NCBI GenBank assembly: GCA_012727535.1
Contig: JAAYGU010000069.1
Location: 41,685 to 105,684, forward strand
Length of the DNA: 64,000 nucleotides
From: Bacillota bacterium
Lineage (GTDB): Bacteria; Bacillota; UBA4882; UBA10575
Reading direction: 5' to 3'
The translations under genes were made by a program, and so were the position numbers. Below the pieces are notes generated by a model. The model searched no databases and was not told where the DNA came from. It saw only the letters and a list, made by a program, of their open reading frames with translations. Below, piece after piece: positions 16,732 to 29,086 of the stretch (the stretch's first letter is position 1; every line of letters starts with the position of its first letter).

Positions 16732-19182
16732 TTACTCTTCGCTCTCTTCCTCGTCGGCCTTGCTAATGACCCGGGCTAAAGCGACAACCCGGTCGTCTTC
16801 ATCTAAACGCATGATCTTAACCCCTTGCGTATTCCGGCCAAGCGATGGGATATCATTAACCGTTACCCGAATAATCAGCCCACTGGCATTAATTAGCATC
16901 AATTCGTATTCCGGATAGACCCCTCTGCCGCCGATAATCTCCCCGGTTTTCTCCGTTTTGTTCAGGGTTTTAATCCCCATCCCTCCCCGGGACTGCAGAC
17001 GATATTGGGCAAACGGCGTTCTCTTCCCATAACCATTTTCGGTAATAACTAATAGTTCAGCATCATCCCTCACCACATCCATCCCGACCACCAGATCCTG
17101 ATCACGCAACGTAATCCCTTTTACCCCCCGGGCGTTCCGGCCCATCGGTCTAATCTCATCTTCCTTACAACGAAGGGACTGACCGTGTTTGGTGATAAAG
17201 ATGATCTCCCGGGTACCGTCTGTGAGACGCACATCAATTAACTCGTCTCCTTCATCTAAGGAGATCCCAATCAGCCCGGTACGACGGTTGTTTCTAAATT
17301 GCGATAAAGCGGTTTTCTTCACAACACCCTGGCGGGTACACATGAGTAAGTACTGATCTTCACTGAATTCTTTGACCGGAATAAAAGCGTTAATCCGTTC
17401 TCCGGGGGCTAACTGAATCAAATTAACAATCGCCACACCTCTAGCTTGCCGAGAAGCCTCTGGAATATCAAACCCGCGGAGTTGATAAACGCGCCCTTGG
17501 TTAGAGAAGAACAGGACATAATCATGGGTCGACGTGATAAAGAGATGTTCGACGAAGTCTTCTTCTTTCGTGCTGATCCCGGTGATACCCCTCCCTCCCC
17601 GCCGTTGGCTTTTGTACGTGGTAATCGGGAGGCGTTTGATATAACCACTATGGGTAATCGTGACGACAATATCCTCATCGGCAATAAGATCTTCCACCGA
17701 AATCTCCTCTTCGTCCTGCACAATCTCGGTGCGGCGGGCATCGCCATATTTTTCTTTGATGACCAGCAGTTCCTCTTTGACCACCGCCATAATCTTCGCC
17801 GGATCGGCCAATAACTCCCGGTAGTAAGCGATCGTCTTCATTAATTGACTATACTCTTCCTCCAATTTTTCCCGTTGCAGGCCGGTAAGGCTCTGTAGTC
17901 GCATGTCTAAGATCGCCTGGGCCTGACGCTGGGAGAGCCCAAACTTTTGCATTAATCCTTCTCGTGCACTCTCCACCGTACGCGAAGAACGAATAAGCTT
18001 GATCACCGCATCAATATGATCTAGCGCAATCCTCAAGCCTTCGATAATATGCGCTCGATCTTCGGCTTTCCCGAGATCATACTGTGTTCGCCGGGTAATG
18101 ATCTCTTGTTGATGGTCCAGATAATGCTGTAAAACTTCTTTCAGACCCAAAACCCGCGGTTCATTATCCACCAACACCAGCATAATAACGCCAAAAGTAT
18201 CCTGTAACTGTGTATGTTTGAATAATTTATTCAGGAGAACATGTGGGTTGGCATCCCGCTTAAGTTCAATCACGATCCGCATACCAGAACGATCCGATTC
18301 ATCGCGCAGGTCGGAAATCCCTTCGATTACCTTGTTTCTTACTAAATCGGCTATTTTTTCGATCAATCTCGCCTTATTTACCTGATAGGGAATTTCCGTG
18401 ACAATAATCTGGTTTTTTCCGTTATTCAAAGTTTCAATTCGCGTTTTAGCCCGGACTTTGATCCTTCCTCGTCCGGTCAGATAGGCCTCGCGGATCCCAT
18501 CTCGTCCCAGAATGATTCCACCGGTGGGGAAGTCAGGTCCTTTAACCAACTTAAGCAAAGCTTCGGGCTCAGCTTCCGGATGATCGATTAAATAAACCGC
18601 ACCGTCGATCACTTCCCCGAGATTATGCGGCGGAATATTGGTCGCCATTCCGACCGCAATACCAGATGAGCCGTTAACCAATAAATTAGGGAAACGTGAA
18701 GGTAAAACCACCGGTTCTTCTAAACTGCCGTCAAAATTCGGCGTAAAATCGACCGTGTTTTTCTCGATGTCAGTCAGCATCTCCAACGCCGGCTTGGAGA
18801 GGCGAACTTCCGTATACCGCATGGCCGCCGGCGGATCACCGTCAACCGAACCAAAGTTTCCGTGGCCATCAATCAAAGGGATCCGATAGGAAAAATCCTG
18901 AGCCATCCGCACAGCTGAATCATAAATGGCCGCATCACCGTGGGGATGATATCTTCCCATCACATCGCCTACAATCCGCGCGGATTTTTTATACGGTTTA
19001 TCCGGAGTTGTCCCAGATTCGTACATTCCGTATAAAATACGCCGGTGTACCGGTTTTAACCCGTCCCGGACATCAGGTAGTGCTCGTCCGACGATCACAC
19101 TCATCGCATAACTAAGATAAGACCGTTTCATCTCTTGCTCGAGATCAACCGGTATGATTTTCCCTTCAAAAACTTCTGCCAA
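16732..19182 (-). CDS. gyrA: DNA gyrase subunit A
   Basis: The 816-residue breakage-reunion subunit of gyrase, an A2B2 enzyme that introduces negative supercoils. The active tyrosine is Tyr123 in MRYTEVRL. The C-terminal domain has the GyrA box QRRGGRG and six beta-pinwheel blades, showing it is gyrase rather than topoisomerase IV. In the quinolone region the sequence is [12 protein letters not shown], so the position equivalent to E. coli Ser83 is alanine. The TTG start is preceded by GGAGGGA. It follows gyrB after 46 bases. Confidence 0.98.
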   Translation of the reverse strand: MAEVFEGKIIPVDLEQEMKRSYLSYAMSVIVGRALPDVRDGLKPVHRRILYGMYESGTTPDKPYKKSARIVGDVMGRYHPHGDAAIYDSAVRMAQDFSYRIPLIDGHGNFGSVDGDPPAAMRYTEVRLSKPALEMLTDIEKNTVDFTPNFDGSLEEPVVLPSRFPNLLVNGSSGIAVGMATNIPPHNLGEVIDGAVYLIDHPEAEPEALLKLVKGPDFPTGGIILGRDGIREAYLTGRGRIKVRAKTRIETLNNGKNQIIVTEIPYQVNKARLIEKIADLVRNKVIEGISDLRDESDRSGMRIVIELKRDANPHVLLNKLFKHTQLQDTFGVIMLVLVDNEPRVLGLKEVLQHYLDHQQEIITRRTQYDLGKAEDRAHIIEGLRIALDHIDAVIKLIRSSRTVESAREGLMQKFGLSQRQAQAILDMRLQSLTGLQREKLEEEYSQLMKTIAYYRELLADPAKIMAVVKEELLVIKEKYGDARRTEIVQDEEEISVEDLIADEDIVVTITHSGYIKRLPITTYKSQRRGGRGITGISTKEEDFVEHLFITSTHDYVLFFSNQGRVYQLRGFDIPEASRQARGVAIVNLIQLAPGERINAFIPVKEFSEDQYLLMCTRQGVVKKTALSQFRNNRRTGLIGISLDEGDELIDVRLTDGTREIIFITKHGQSLRCKEDEIRPMGRNARGVKGITLRDQDLVVGMDVVRDDAELLVITENGYGKRTPFAQYRLQSRGGMGIKTLNKTEKTGEIIGGRGVYPEYELMLINASGLIIRVTVNDIPSLGRNTQGVKIMRLDEDDRVVALARVISKADEEESEE

Positions 19183-19228
19183 ACTTCTCCCTCCATCGGA
19201 TGCAATTCTTACCGTTTTAACTTTTTAA

Positions 19229-21425
<2,197 letters not shown>

Positions 21426-21437
21426 ATACACCATCCT

Positions 21438-21926
21438 TTACGGGTTTAATGATCCTTCCTCAACCCTTTTTTTGCTCGTCTGATGTCGATGATAGAAGCG
21501 GATAAAAACTTTTCTTAAGTCCGGATCAGCGATCTGCTCCACCTCTTGGGCTAGGGCCGGCGGAAGGGACGATTGAAAATTTGGTTCTTTACTATTTTTC
21601 CCTGTTTTACCGGAATCATGATCCAGAGATAACTCACCGACCGTCACTCGGACATCACGGACCAATTTTCTCCCTAAATATCTTTGGTATTTATTGAGAA
21701 TCTCTTTTTTAAAAAAAGTTAAATTATAGGCTAAAGAAGGATCCAGAGTCTTAATCCATAAAATACCGTTACTGAACCGTACTGCTTCAGTTTTGGTCTT
21801 TAGTTGCTCACCGATGACTTTTGGCCAATAATAAAAGACCAATCCTGATTTAACCTTGTTATTCTGTTTCCAGTTCGATAGAAAGCTTTGGACAATCTCA
21901 GATAAAGCGCTTACTTTGTTAATCAT
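21438..21926 (-). CDS. DUF721 / DciA-like protein
   Basis: The 162-residue protein has an N-terminal DUF721 domain (residues about 5-95: VQSFLSNWKQ, YYWPKVIGEQL, FSNGILWIKTLDPSLAYNL) and a charged, probably disordered tail. DUF721 proteins include DciA, the replicative helicase operator found in bacteria without DnaC/DnaI loaders. Its place in the dnaA-gyrB cluster fits that role. The start overlaps the recF end by 8 bases. Confidence 0.8.
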   Translation of the reverse strand: MINKVSALSEIVQSFLSNWKQNNKVKSGLVFYYWPKVIGEQLKTKTEAVRFSNGILWIKTLDPSLAYNLTFFKKEILNKYQRYLGRKLVRDVRVTVGELSLDHDSGKTGKNSKEPNFQSSLPPALAQEVEQIADPDLRKVFIRFYHRHQTSKKRVEEGSLNP

Positions 21927-23028
21927 AAATCACTCCATTCTCTACCCGGAATGATTTAAGCTCCGACTTGAAATTGGAAAAATCGTGCTCTTCCGCTGTA
22001 CTGATAATCGTCTGCGTACTCTCGGTTAAAACTCGCAATAATTCTTTTTTTCGCTCATTATCAAATTCTGAAAAAACATCATCTAAAAGCAAAATAGGAG
22101 GAACGCCATGTATCCGCTTGATTAGATCCACCATTCCTAATTTCATAGCTAAAGCTGCAGTTCTTTGCTGTCCTTGCGAACCGTACACGCGCATCTCCCA
22201 TTCTTGGTTCAAAAGCAAGATTAAATCATCACGATGCGGACCTACCAGGGTATATCCGCGGGTGATCTCTTCATTTTTGCGGTTTTGCAGCGCTGTTTCT
22301 AACTTTTCTTGAATAGCACTAACCGGTAAAAGCGGCACACTCTCACCGGCTAATTTATAATAAATTGATAATGTCTCCTTTTCCTGGCTCATCAACTGAT
22401 GATAACGGTTAACCCATGGGTTGATTTCTTTGAGCGCTTTTAAGCGGAGAGCAATAACCTGGCTTCCCTCGGCTACCATTCGTTCGGTCCAGATCTCCAA
22501 CTCCCGGAAGTCGCGGACACCTTCACGGAACCTTTTTAACAGCGAATTCCTCTGGAACAAAGCCCGGTAAAAATTCCGATAATGCCGCCGATAATCCGGA
22601 TAAATCTGGGCTAAATACAGATCTAAATATTCGCGGCGTTTCTCCGGGCCGCCTTTGATGATCTGAAGATCTTCCGGGGTGAAGATCACGGTCCGAACTC
22701 GCCCGAAAAGACTCCGCTTGCTCTTGTACACCACCCCGTTTATTTTTACCAAAATCCGATTATGGTCGGTCCCCACTTCAAGAATTAGAGATTCTTCATG
22801 ATCAAGAAATTCTCCTTTTAGATAAAACCCATTTTCTTCATGTTTCGGAAGTTCCTCATCCCGTTTCGTCCGGAATGAACTGCCCAGAGTTAAGAAAGAG
22901 ACTGCTTCCAGAAAGTTGGTTTTACCTTGACCATTATTCCCATACAAAATATTAATTCTCGGTGATAAAACTACTTCTGCCGAGCAATAGTTACGAAAGT
23001 TTCTAAGCTTGATCTTCTCTAAATACAA
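21919..23028 (-). CDS. recF: DNA replication and repair protein RecF
   Basis: The 369-residue SMC-like ATPase loads RecA on gapped DNA with RecO and RecR. It shows Walker A YGNNGQGKTN near residues 29-38, signature YGSQGQQRTAALAMKL, Walker B PPILLLDDVFSEFD and an N-terminus MYLEKIKLRNFRNY. A TTG start lies inside the 3' end of the S4 gene, so the two overlap by 26 bases. Confidence 0.97.
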   Translation of the reverse strand: MYLEKIKLRNFRNYCSAEVVLSPRINILYGNNGQGKTNFLEAVSFLTLGSSFRTKRDEELPKHEENGFYLKGEFLDHEESLILEVGTDHNRILVKINGVVYKSKRSLFGRVRTVIFTPEDLQIIKGGPEKRREYLDLYLAQIYPDYRRHYRNFYRALFQRNSLLKRFREGVRDFRELEIWTERMVAEGSQVIALRLKALKEINPWVNRYHQLMSQEKETLSIYYKLAGESVPLLPVSAIQEKLETALQNRKNEEITRGYTLVGPHRDDLILLLNQEWEMRVYGSQGQQRTAALAMKLGMVDLIKRIHGVPPILLLDDVFSEFDNERKKELLRVLTESTQTIISTAEEHDFSNFKSELKSFRVENGVIYD

Positions 23029-23251
23029 TTTCTTCTTCCCTACTTACAACCTTTAATTCTTCCCCATCGGGCATGGCCACTCGATCACCAACTGTTAATT
23101 GGCACCCGCGTCTCTGCTCGATCCTGCCGTTAACTTTAATCATCCCGCTTTGAATGAGGTTTTTCGCTTCCCCGCCAGTCATCACCATTCCTGCTAATTT
23201 AAGAAACTGTTCGAGACGGATTTTCCGCCCTTTAATCGCAACTTCCCTCAT
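23003..23251 (-). CDS. yaaA: S4-domain RNA-binding protein (YaaA/RlbA)
   Basis: The 82-residue protein is a single S4 domain: RLEQFLKLAGMVMTGGEAKNLI followed by GMIKVNGRIEQRRGCQL. The small gene between dnaN and recF is conserved in Firmicutes, and the Bacillus homologue has been linked to ribosome assembly. ATG at 23251 has AAGGTGG five bases upstream. Confidence 0.9.
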   Translation of the reverse strand: MREVAIKGRKIRLEQFLKLAGMVMTGGEAKNLIQSGMIKVNGRIEQRRGCQLTVGDRVAMPDGEELKVVSREEEIVFREDQA

Positions 23252-23330
23252 CACGTCCACCTTAAATCGTTCTTGAGCTTTGGTCGCCTAGAGAAATATA
23301 TCTCGTCGTTCTTCACTCGACCGTACACCA

Positions 23331-24473
23331 TTAGTAATTGAGTCGAAGTGGCATCACTACGTAGGTATAGTCTTCGCTTCCTTTAACCTTTAATACAGAA
23401 GCCTTCATCCCTTGTGAAAGGTTAAAGACAACCTGTTGTTCAGGGCCAATTACTTTCAAAAAATCCATTAAATAATAGACATTAAACCCTATCTCTAAAG
23501 GTTCAGCTTGATATGAACAACTAAGATCCTCGGAAAACTGCCCTAAATCCGGGGACATCGCATAAATATTAAGAGAGTCGGTGGATAAACTGATTTTAAC
23601 TGCACTGTCAACAAGTGAGCTTCTGGTTAAGGCCGTTAAAAACGAGGTGCGATCGCACTCAATTTGGCCGTCGAAATCTTCCGGAATCACCTGTTCATAA
23701 CGGGGAAATTGCGCATTGATCAGCCTTGTGTAAAAGACCACACCACGGCCAGCGGCGTATAATTGGCGGTTTAGTAATAAAAAATTAATCTCATCGCTTG
23801 GGTCATCACCAAAAATTAAAGCCATTTCTTTGAGTGATTTAACCGGTACAAGAAACTCCTCATTAAACTCTCCGTTTACCGGCAGATCCTTAACCACTAA
23901 ACGATTAATATCTGTGGCCACTAAGCGGAGTTTCCCTCGGTCGATCTCCCACAGAACACTAGAGAGAAAAGGGCGTGAATCATTAGGAGCCGTCGCATAA
24001 ATACTCTGTTTCACTGCAGTACTAAAATCTGCCGCCGATAAGGAAAAAAGAGTATGATCAGAAACCGCAGTTTTATCCTCACGTACCAACCGGATCGTTT
24101 TAATGCCTTCTGGTAAAACCGGGTATTCTTCGGCTGGAAAGGTATTTAGCTCGAAACTGGAATTGGCGGTGTTAATCTTGAAAGTATTAGTATTTTGGTC
24201 GAGTCCCATCTCGATTCGACCGGTGGGCAGGTGTCGAATTACATCATAAAAGGTGCGACCGGCAACCACGACTCGTCCGGGAGTAATAATCGTAACTTCA
24301 GGAATTTCAACTTCGATTCCGATCTCTAAATCACTACCTAGACAAAAAAGCTGGTCGTTTCTGGTTTCCAACAATAAACCATTAAGGATCGGCATCGTAG
24401 TTTTGGTAGGAATAACTCTGACAGCCAGCTGTAACGATCTAAGTAACTCTTCCTGAGAACAAAGGAGCTTCAT
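23331..24473 (-). CDS. dnaN: DNA polymerase III beta sliding clamp
   Basis: The 380-residue beta clamp has three repeats. Recognisable parts are MKLLCSQEELLRSLQLAVRVIP at the N-terminus, FSTAVKQSIYATAPNDSRPFLSSV in the second domain and the C-terminal VMPLRLNY, near the usual VMPMRL ending. The ATG at 24473 follows GGGAGGT by six bases, although the frame is open to 24515. Confidence 0.97.
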   Translation of the reverse strand: MKLLCSQEELLRSLQLAVRVIPTKTTMPILNGLLLETRNDQLFCLGSDLEIGIEVEIPEVTIITPGRVVVAGRTFYDVIRHLPTGRIEMGLDQNTNTFKINTANSSFELNTFPAEEYPVLPEGIKTIRLVREDKTAVSDHTLFSLSAADFSTAVKQSIYATAPNDSRPFLSSVLWEIDRGKLRLVATDINRLVVKDLPVNGEFNEEFLVPVKSLKEMALIFGDDPSDEINFLLLNRQLYAAGRGVVFYTRLINAQFPRYEQVIPEDFDGQIECDRTSFLTALTRSSLVDSAVKISLSTDSLNIYAMSPDLGQFSEDLSCSYQAEPLEIGFNVYYLMDFLKVIGPEQQVVFNLSQGMKASVLKVKGSEDYTYVVMPLRLNY

Positions 24474-24796
24474 GTGGTAACCTCCCTTAAAATTTATTCT
24501 CAAAATCAACAACAATTAACTCTATAATAGATCTTCAATATTATTAATTATATAAAAAGCCGTAGTAATAGGGGGCGACAATCTGTGGATAGATCCTCTA
24601 AGTCAAGCTAAAACGGTAAAAATCCCAAAGGAAAAGTTGTGGAAAAAAAAGAGTGTTATCGACAGTATAAACTTATTCACAGAAGAATAGATTGTTGTGG
24701 ATAAATAACTCACAGCTTACAAACAGCTTTTCCCCGGTTTACTACTCAAAAATGTGAGAAACTAAAGATAATGAAAGATCAGCGGCGAAAAGCGAG
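24474..24796. other. dnaA-dnaN intergenic DnaA-box cluster (part of oriC)
   Basis: This 323-base gap contains five DnaA-box-like sites: TGTGGATAG (24584-24592), TGTGGAAAA (24638-24646), TTATCGACA (24656-24664), TTATTCACA (24673-24681) and the perfect TGTGGATAA (24696-24704). Together with the boxes upstream of dnaA it suggests a bipartite origin, as in Bacillus. Confidence 0.75.
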
Positions 24797-26137
24797 TTAC
24801 TGTTTTATTTGTTGGGTAAGTTCCTTGATCGCCTGGTTCGTTTTGAAATCTTTCGTCATGGCCTCTTTAATCCGGTCGCAGGCATGAATAACCGTACTAT
24901 GATCCCGCCCCCCAAACTCTTCGCCAATTTTGGGAAGCGAAGCATCGGTCAATTCCCGGCAAAGATACATGGCGATTTGACGGGGAAAAGAGATATTTTG
25001 GGTCCGTCTTTTCGACTTTAAATCATCAATCGTTAACTGATAATATTCGGCTACTAACTCTTGGATTAAGTGAATGGTAATCTTCTTCGTTTGCTGGGTG
25101 GTAATGATATCTTTGAGTACCTCATCGGCTAAAGCGGTCGAAATGTCTTGGTTTGTTAAAGAAGCGTAAGCGATCACACGAATCAACGCACCCTCTAACT
25201 CACGAATATTCGAGTTGATTAAATCGGCAATATAGACTATCACATCATTAGGGAGATTCCAACCTTCTGCGTTTGCTTTTTTTTGTAGGATCGCAATTCT
25301 GGTCTCTAAATCCGGAGCCTGAATATCTGTGATTAGACCCCATTCAAACCGCGAACGTAACCGTTCTTCCAGGGTTGGTATCTCTTTTGGCGGGCGATCA
25401 CTTGAAATGACAATTTGTTTATTAGCTTCGTGTAGAGCATTGAAGGTATGAAAAAACTCTTCTTGGGTACTTTCTTTCCCGGCAAGAAACTGAATATCAT
25501 CGATCAGTAACAGATCAACCGTCCGGTATTTGGCCCGGAAACTTGGTGTCTTATTTTTTTGAATAGCGTTAATCAGTTCGTTAGTGAATTTTTCGGAGGA
25601 GACATAAACCACTTTGAGCCAGGGACTATTTTGTAAAACATAATGGCCGATCGCTTGCATTAAGTGGGTTTTACCCAAACCGACACCGCCGTAGATAAAC
25701 AAAGGATTATATGCCTTGGCCGGGGATTCGGCGACTGCTAACGAAGCGGCATGGGCAAACCGGTTACTATCACCAACAACAAAGGATTCAAAAGTATATT
25801 TCGGATTAAGGTTTAAATTATTCTCTTCTGGATTAATCCCTGCCTGCTGAGGGGTGATAGCATTTTGATTAACAGAAGCTTCGTTCTTTTGAATAATAAA
25901 TTTAAGGCTTATTTCTTCTGGGATATAATTGCGTAGTGTGGAGAGGATAAGTGAAGCATATCTACTCTCCAATAAGTCGCGGGCAAATTCATTAGGGACT
26001 TCAACCAATAGAGTGTTTTGCTCAAAGTTCAATGGTCGGGTTGGTTTAAGCCAAGTTTCAAAACTTGGCTTAGTCATATGTGGCTCGACATCGGTTTGCA
26101 CTTGTTTCCAAATTACATCCAGTTCTTCAATGGTCAT
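24797..26137 (-). CDS. dnaA: Chromosomal replication initiator DnaA
   Basis: The 446-residue initiator has domain I at residues 1-80, a short linker, and an AAA+ domain with Walker [10 protein letters not shown] at 150-158 and Walker [11 protein letters not shown]. The C-terminal DNA-binding domain contains [14 protein letters not shown], the DnaA-box recognition signature. It binds boxes on both sides of its gene, melts the origin and recruits helicase. The ATG is preceded by GGAAAGGTGG. Confidence 0.98.
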   Translation of the reverse strand: MTIEELDVIWKQVQTDVEPHMTKPSFETWLKPTRPLNFEQNTLLVEVPNEFARDLLESRYASLILSTLRNYIPEEISLKFIIQKNEASVNQNAITPQQAGINPEENNLNLNPKYTFESFVVGDSNRFAHAASLAVAESPAKAYNPLFIYGGVGLGKTHLMQAIGHYVLQNSPWLKVVYVSSEKFTNELINAIQKNKTPSFRAKYRTVDLLLIDDIQFLAGKESTQEEFFHTFNALHEANKQIVISSDRPPKEIPTLEERLRSRFEWGLITDIQAPDLETRIAILQKKANAEGWNLPNDVIVYIADLINSNIRELEGALIRVIAYASLTNQDISTALADEVLKDIITTQQTKKITIHLIQELVAEYYQLTIDDLKSKRRTQNISFPRQIAMYLCRELTDASLPKIGEEFGGRDHSTVIHACDRIKEAMTKDFKTNQAIKELTQQIKQ

Positions 26138-26228
26138 AAACTTTCCACCTTTCCTACAAAGCGGGCTTTCTAAGTTATCTTTAATCTAAAAACTTACCGA
26201 ACAAGAAACTAAAAGATGAAGGGTTTGA

Positions 26229-26257
26229 ATAATACAGACCCTAAGAACATTTTGCAA
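26229..26257 (-). promoter_or_regulatory. dnaA promoter
   Basis: On the minus strand TTGCAA (26257..26252) and TATTAT (26234..26229) are 17 bases apart. The leader to dnaA is about 85 bases. Confidence 0.5.
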
Positions 26258-26679
26258 ACGGAAATAACACAAAAGGCTTGTCCCACTTAAAAATAAGAAT
26301 AAAGACCCGGAAAAAAGTTAAGGTTATAATATTAAGCAAAAAAATAATCCACAATCTGTGTATAAGTTGTTGATAAGTATGAGGATAAGAAAGGAAAAAC
26401 AGAGGATAGCAAGCCCTCCACATAACTAACAAAAAGTGGAAATATTTTTAAACAAAGCTTAGAACACGAAAAAGCCTTATTTAAAGTTGTCAACATTATC
26501 CACAGGTTTTCTTGCCGAATTGTGGATAAAATAATGTCGCAATCTATGATAACAGATCCTTTAAGCTTTGACAAATATGCATTTGTGCCCTAAACCAAGG
26601 AAAAAGGGGAAAATCGTCAAAACTTAACCCCAAAATCAACCTCTAGGAAAGAATTGTGGATAACTTATTTGCAGAATTA

Positions 26680-26708
26680 TTGACAATGCTTTTCCTCCTC
26701 TTTATAAT
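26680..26708 (+). promoter_or_regulatory. rpmH-rnpA promoter
   Basis: A consensus sigma-A type promoter: TTGACA at 26680-26685 and TATAAT at 26703-26708 with a 17-base spacer. A DnaA box ends 16 bases upstream of the -35. Confidence 0.85.
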
Positions 26709-26746
26709 AAACTAGAATCACTGTGGCTAAAGCGAGGTGAAAAAGA

Positions 26747-26881
26747 ATGAAAAGGACTTACCAACCAAACAAGCTAAAAAGAAAAAGAAAGATGGGTTTT
26801 TTGATGAGAATGTCTACCCCCAACGGACGTCAAGTGATTAAACGGCGCCGGGCTAAAGGGAGAAAGGTCTTGTCGGCTTAG
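26747..26881 (+). CDS. rpmH: 50S ribosomal protein L34
   Basis: The 44-residue protein begins [18 protein letters not shown] and continues [19 protein letters not shown], the L34 sequence. GAGGTG lies seven to eight bases before the ATG. Its stop is one base before the rnpA start. It is the first gene of the plus-strand arm from oriC. Confidence 0.98.
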   Translation: MKRTYQPNKLKRKRKMGFLMRMSTPNGRQVIKRRRAKGRKVLSA

Positions 26882-26882
26882 G

Positions 26883-27239
26883 ATGAAAGGATATGAAAGT
26901 CTAAAAAAGGAAAAAGACTTTAAAGAAACTTTCAACAAAGGACAATCGTATATCAATCAGCATTTTGTGCTTTATGTTCGACCTTCAGAAGAAAAAGGGC
27001 AGCTGAAAATCGCATTCTGTGTTGGAAAAAAACTAGGATATGCTGTTAAACGCAATCGGATTAAAAGACGGATGAGACACGCTTTTTATTCTTTCATGCC
27101 TCAAGTGGCAAGAGATTATCAAATTATTGTGATTGCCCGCCAAAAAGCCAGAGAAATAGAATTCTCTCAGTTTTGCTCTTCATTAAGGAGCCTGTTTAAG
27201 AAAGCGAACTTAATTGATGTGCAAAAAGATCATTATTAA
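26883..27239 (+). CDS. rnpA: Ribonuclease P protein component
   Basis: The 118-residue basic protein binds RNase P RNA and helps remove tRNA 5' leaders. The RNR motif lies in [17 protein letters not shown] (about 56-72), with the N-terminal [14 protein letters not shown]. The gene is next to rpmH as in nearly all bacteria and overlaps yidD. Confidence 0.97.
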   Translation: MKGYESLKKEKDFKETFNKGQSYINQHFVLYVRPSEEKGQLKIAFCVGKKLGYAVKRNRIKRRMRHAFYSFMPQVARDYQIIVIARQKAREIEFSQFCSSLRSLFKKANLIDVQKDHY

Positions 27240-27477
27240 GTTAATCCTTTTTTATCAGTCTTATCTATCTCCTCTTAAACCACCATTTTATAAATGCCGG
27301 TATTATCCTAGTTGTTCCCAATATATGTTGGTGGCGATTGAGCGCTTTGGTCTTAAAGGTATCTTTCTTGGTTGTCGCCGCATTCTGTCCTGTCATCCAT
27401 GGAGTACGGGGGGGTATGCCCCCGTACCCGAGCGGTGGCCGGGTTGGAAAGAAATTTTTCGTCAAAGAAGGGGCTAA
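27217..27477 (+). CDS. yidD: Membrane protein insertion efficiency factor YidD
   Basis: The 86-residue protein has the YidD core [30 protein letters not shown] sequence and conserved cysteines ([19 protein letters not shown]), with GGYAPVP at the end. It assists YidC-dependent insertion. It overlaps the 3' end of rnpA by 23 bases, so translation is probably coupled. A TTG precedes the ATG directly and could be the alternative start. Confidence 0.93.
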   Translation: MCKKIIIKLILFYQSYLSPLKPPFYKCRYYPSCSQYMLVAIERFGLKGIFLGCRRILSCHPWSTGGYAPVPERWPGWKEIFRQRRG

Positions 27478-27488
27478 GCCCCTTTTTT
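27468..27488 (+). terminator. Intrinsic terminator after yidD
   Basis: AAGGGGC and GCCCCTT pair around TAA (the yidD stop region) and are followed by T6. It separates rpmH-rnpA-yidD from yidC. Confidence 0.7.
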
Positions 27489-27620
27489 CCTTAACATAAA
27501 TATTATTAATTAAGTTGTGAAATGATACGGAAGAGGAATTTTATAGTGAAAAGAGAATAAGTTCTTTGGCGAGCCTAGACGGGAATTGTCAGAATTAAGA
27601 AATTCGCAAAAAATCAATCT

Positions 27621-27634
27621 TTACTTTAAAGTAA
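27621..27634. repeat. 14-base perfect palindrome upstream of yidC
   Basis: TTACTTTAAAGTAA is self-complementary and lies 25 bases before the yidC ATG. It may be a protein binding site, but no regulator is indicated. Confidence 0.3.
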
Positions 27635-27658
27635 GAGAAAGGTGTGGAGTATACGCTT

Positions 27659-28312
27659 ATGATATCCTCGATTATGGCTAGTATATTAACCTTTTTCCAC
27701 GAAACCCTCGGGGTCGGATGGGGCATGGCGATTATTTTTCTGACCATATTAGTAAAAGTGGTTTTGTTTCCCTTCTCCCTTAGTCAGATTCGCTCCATGG
27801 AAGGGATGAAAAAGATCCAGCCGGAGCTGAAAAAGATCCAAGAGAAATACAAGAACAACCCAGAAGAACAGCAGCGTAAAATGATGGAGCTCTATCAGAA
27901 AAACAAAGTTAATCCGTTGGGTGGATGCTTACCTCTGCTTTTGCAGCTACCGATCCTTCTGGCTTTATTTGGTGTTTTAAGGGCTCCGGAAAATTATAAT
28001 CTTGACTTTACCAATGCCTATTTTTTGACGATGGACCTCACCAAAAGTCATAGTTATTGGTTATTGGCTGTCATTTCCGGTGCAACCTCTTTCCTACAAC
28101 AAAAAATGACGATGGTGGGAAGTGCTGACTCTTCACAAACAACCTTCATGTACTTTATGCCCATTTTCATGGGATACATTACATACACATTGAAAGCAGG
28201 GGTTGGTCTTTACTGGGTGGCCAGTACAGTACTTGGTATTATCCAACAATGGGTGATTATGAAATTTTTTATTCAGAATCAAAGCGACAGTGTTGTGAGA
28301 CAGGAAAATTAA
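27659..28312 (+). CDS. yidC: YidC/Oxa1 membrane protein insertase
   Basis: The roughly 217-residue Oxa1-type insertase has five hydrophobic segments and a charged cytoplasmic hairpin (MEGMKKIQPELKKIQEKYKNN). LTILVKVVLFPFSL carries the conserved positive residue in the first core helix, and NPLGGCLPLLLQLPI is characteristic. The N-terminus has no lipobox. ATG at 27659 has GGAG nine bases upstream; a GTG at 27644 is the alternative. It is followed by jag, the usual partner. Confidence 0.95.
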   Translation: MISSIMASILTFFHETLGVGWGMAIIFLTILVKVVLFPFSLSQIRSMEGMKKIQPELKKIQEKYKNNPEEQQRKMMELYQKNKVNPLGGCLPLLLQLPILLALFGVLRAPENYNLDFTNAYFLTMDLTKSHSYWLLAVISGATSFLQQKMTMVGSADSSQTTFMYFMPIFMGYITYTLKAGVGLYWVASTVLGIIQQWVIMKFFIQNQSDSVVRQEN

Positions 28313-28382
28313 AGTTTTTCTCTTTTCAGAACTTAATATTAATATTGTTAAAGTTAGGTGCTCCTAAAGGGAGGTTATATTG

Positions 28383-29006
28383 ATGAAATCCGTCGAGATC
28401 GTCGCGAAAAGTAAAGAGGAAGCTGTGGAATTAGCCTTAAAAGAACTGCAGGTTGATGAGAATAATGTTAAAGTTGAGGTATTAGAAGAAACCTCTAGTA
28501 AAGGCTTGCTAAGTTTTTTAAATGTCAACAAGGTGAAAGTTCGTGTAACCGTTAAAGAAGATATTGCCCAACAAGCCGTCCGCTTGTTGCGGGAGATCCT
28601 GGTGAATATGGGTGTTTTAGCCCAAGTTGAAATGTTTAAAAGGCCGGGTGAAGTGATTCTCAATGTTAACGGCGAAAATCTGGGTAAAATTATCGGGCGG
28701 CATGGACAGACATTAAATGCTCTGCAATATTTAGTCAATTTAGCGATTCGCCGGGTTAATGAAGATCCGGGGAGGATCATTATTGATGTTGCTGGTTACC
28801 GTAAACGCCGGGAAGAAAACCTTAAACGTCTAGCACTATCGGCGGCTGAACGGGTTAAAAGAAAGGGAAGAAAAGAAACTCTAAACCCAATGTCTCCTAC
28901 CGAAAGACGAATCATTCACTTAACTCTACAGAATAATAAAGAGGTAATGACCTATAGCGAAGGAGAAGACCCCTACCGTCGGGTGATTATCTCGCCTAAA
29001 AATTAA
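28383..29006 (+). CDS. jag: Jag/KhpB RNA-binding protein (Jag-N, KH, R3H)
   Basis: The 207-residue protein has an N-terminal Jag domain (MKSVEIVAKSKEEAVELAL, with KGLLSFLNVNK), a KH domain with GKIIGRHGQTLNALQYL, and an R3H domain (PMSPTERRIIHLTLQ). KhpB forms an RNA-binding complex with KhpA that influences cell division in Firmicutes. GGGAGG lies eight bases before the ATG; a TTG immediately before is the alternative. Confidence 0.94.
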   Translation: MKSVEIVAKSKEEAVELALKELQVDENNVKVEVLEETSSKGLLSFLNVNKVKVRVTVKEDIAQQAVRLLREILVNMGVLAQVEMFKRPGEVILNVNGENLGKIIGRHGQTLNALQYLVNLAIRRVNEDPGRIIIDVAGYRKRREENLKRLALSAAERVKRKGRKETLNPMSPTERRIIHLTLQNNKEVMTYSEGEDPYRRVIISPKN

Positions 29007-29017
29007 AACTACTTACC

Positions 29018-29042
29018 ACGTGCCGCACGGCACGTCTTCTTT
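29018..29042 (+). terminator. Hairpin between jag and mnmE
   Basis: ACGTGCCG (29018-29025) pairs with CGGCACGT (29028-29035). The two-base loop is very tight and the T-run is interrupted (CTTCTTTT), so it may be a weak terminator. Confidence 0.45.
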
Positions 29043-29086
29043 TCCCATCAGCAAACGAAAAAACGATGAGCGCTTAGGGTGAAGAG

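Larger units (their letters stand above)
26138..26746. other. Replication origin region (oriC) between dnaA and rpmH
   Basis: The 609-base divergent region holds DnaA boxes TAATCCACA (26345-26353), TGTGTATAA (26357-26365), TGTTGATAA (26368-26376), TTATCCACA (26496-26504), TGTGGATAA (26521-26529) and TGTGGATAA (26655-26663). AT-rich stretches (around 26310-26350 and 26440-26490) could be the unwinding element. Both flanking promoters are inside it. No gene is present. Confidence 0.85.

Noticed and set aside
26241..26574. Short minus-strand frames in the dnaA-rpmH gap
   Set aside because: They lie in the DnaA-box-rich origin and lack ribosome binding sites.
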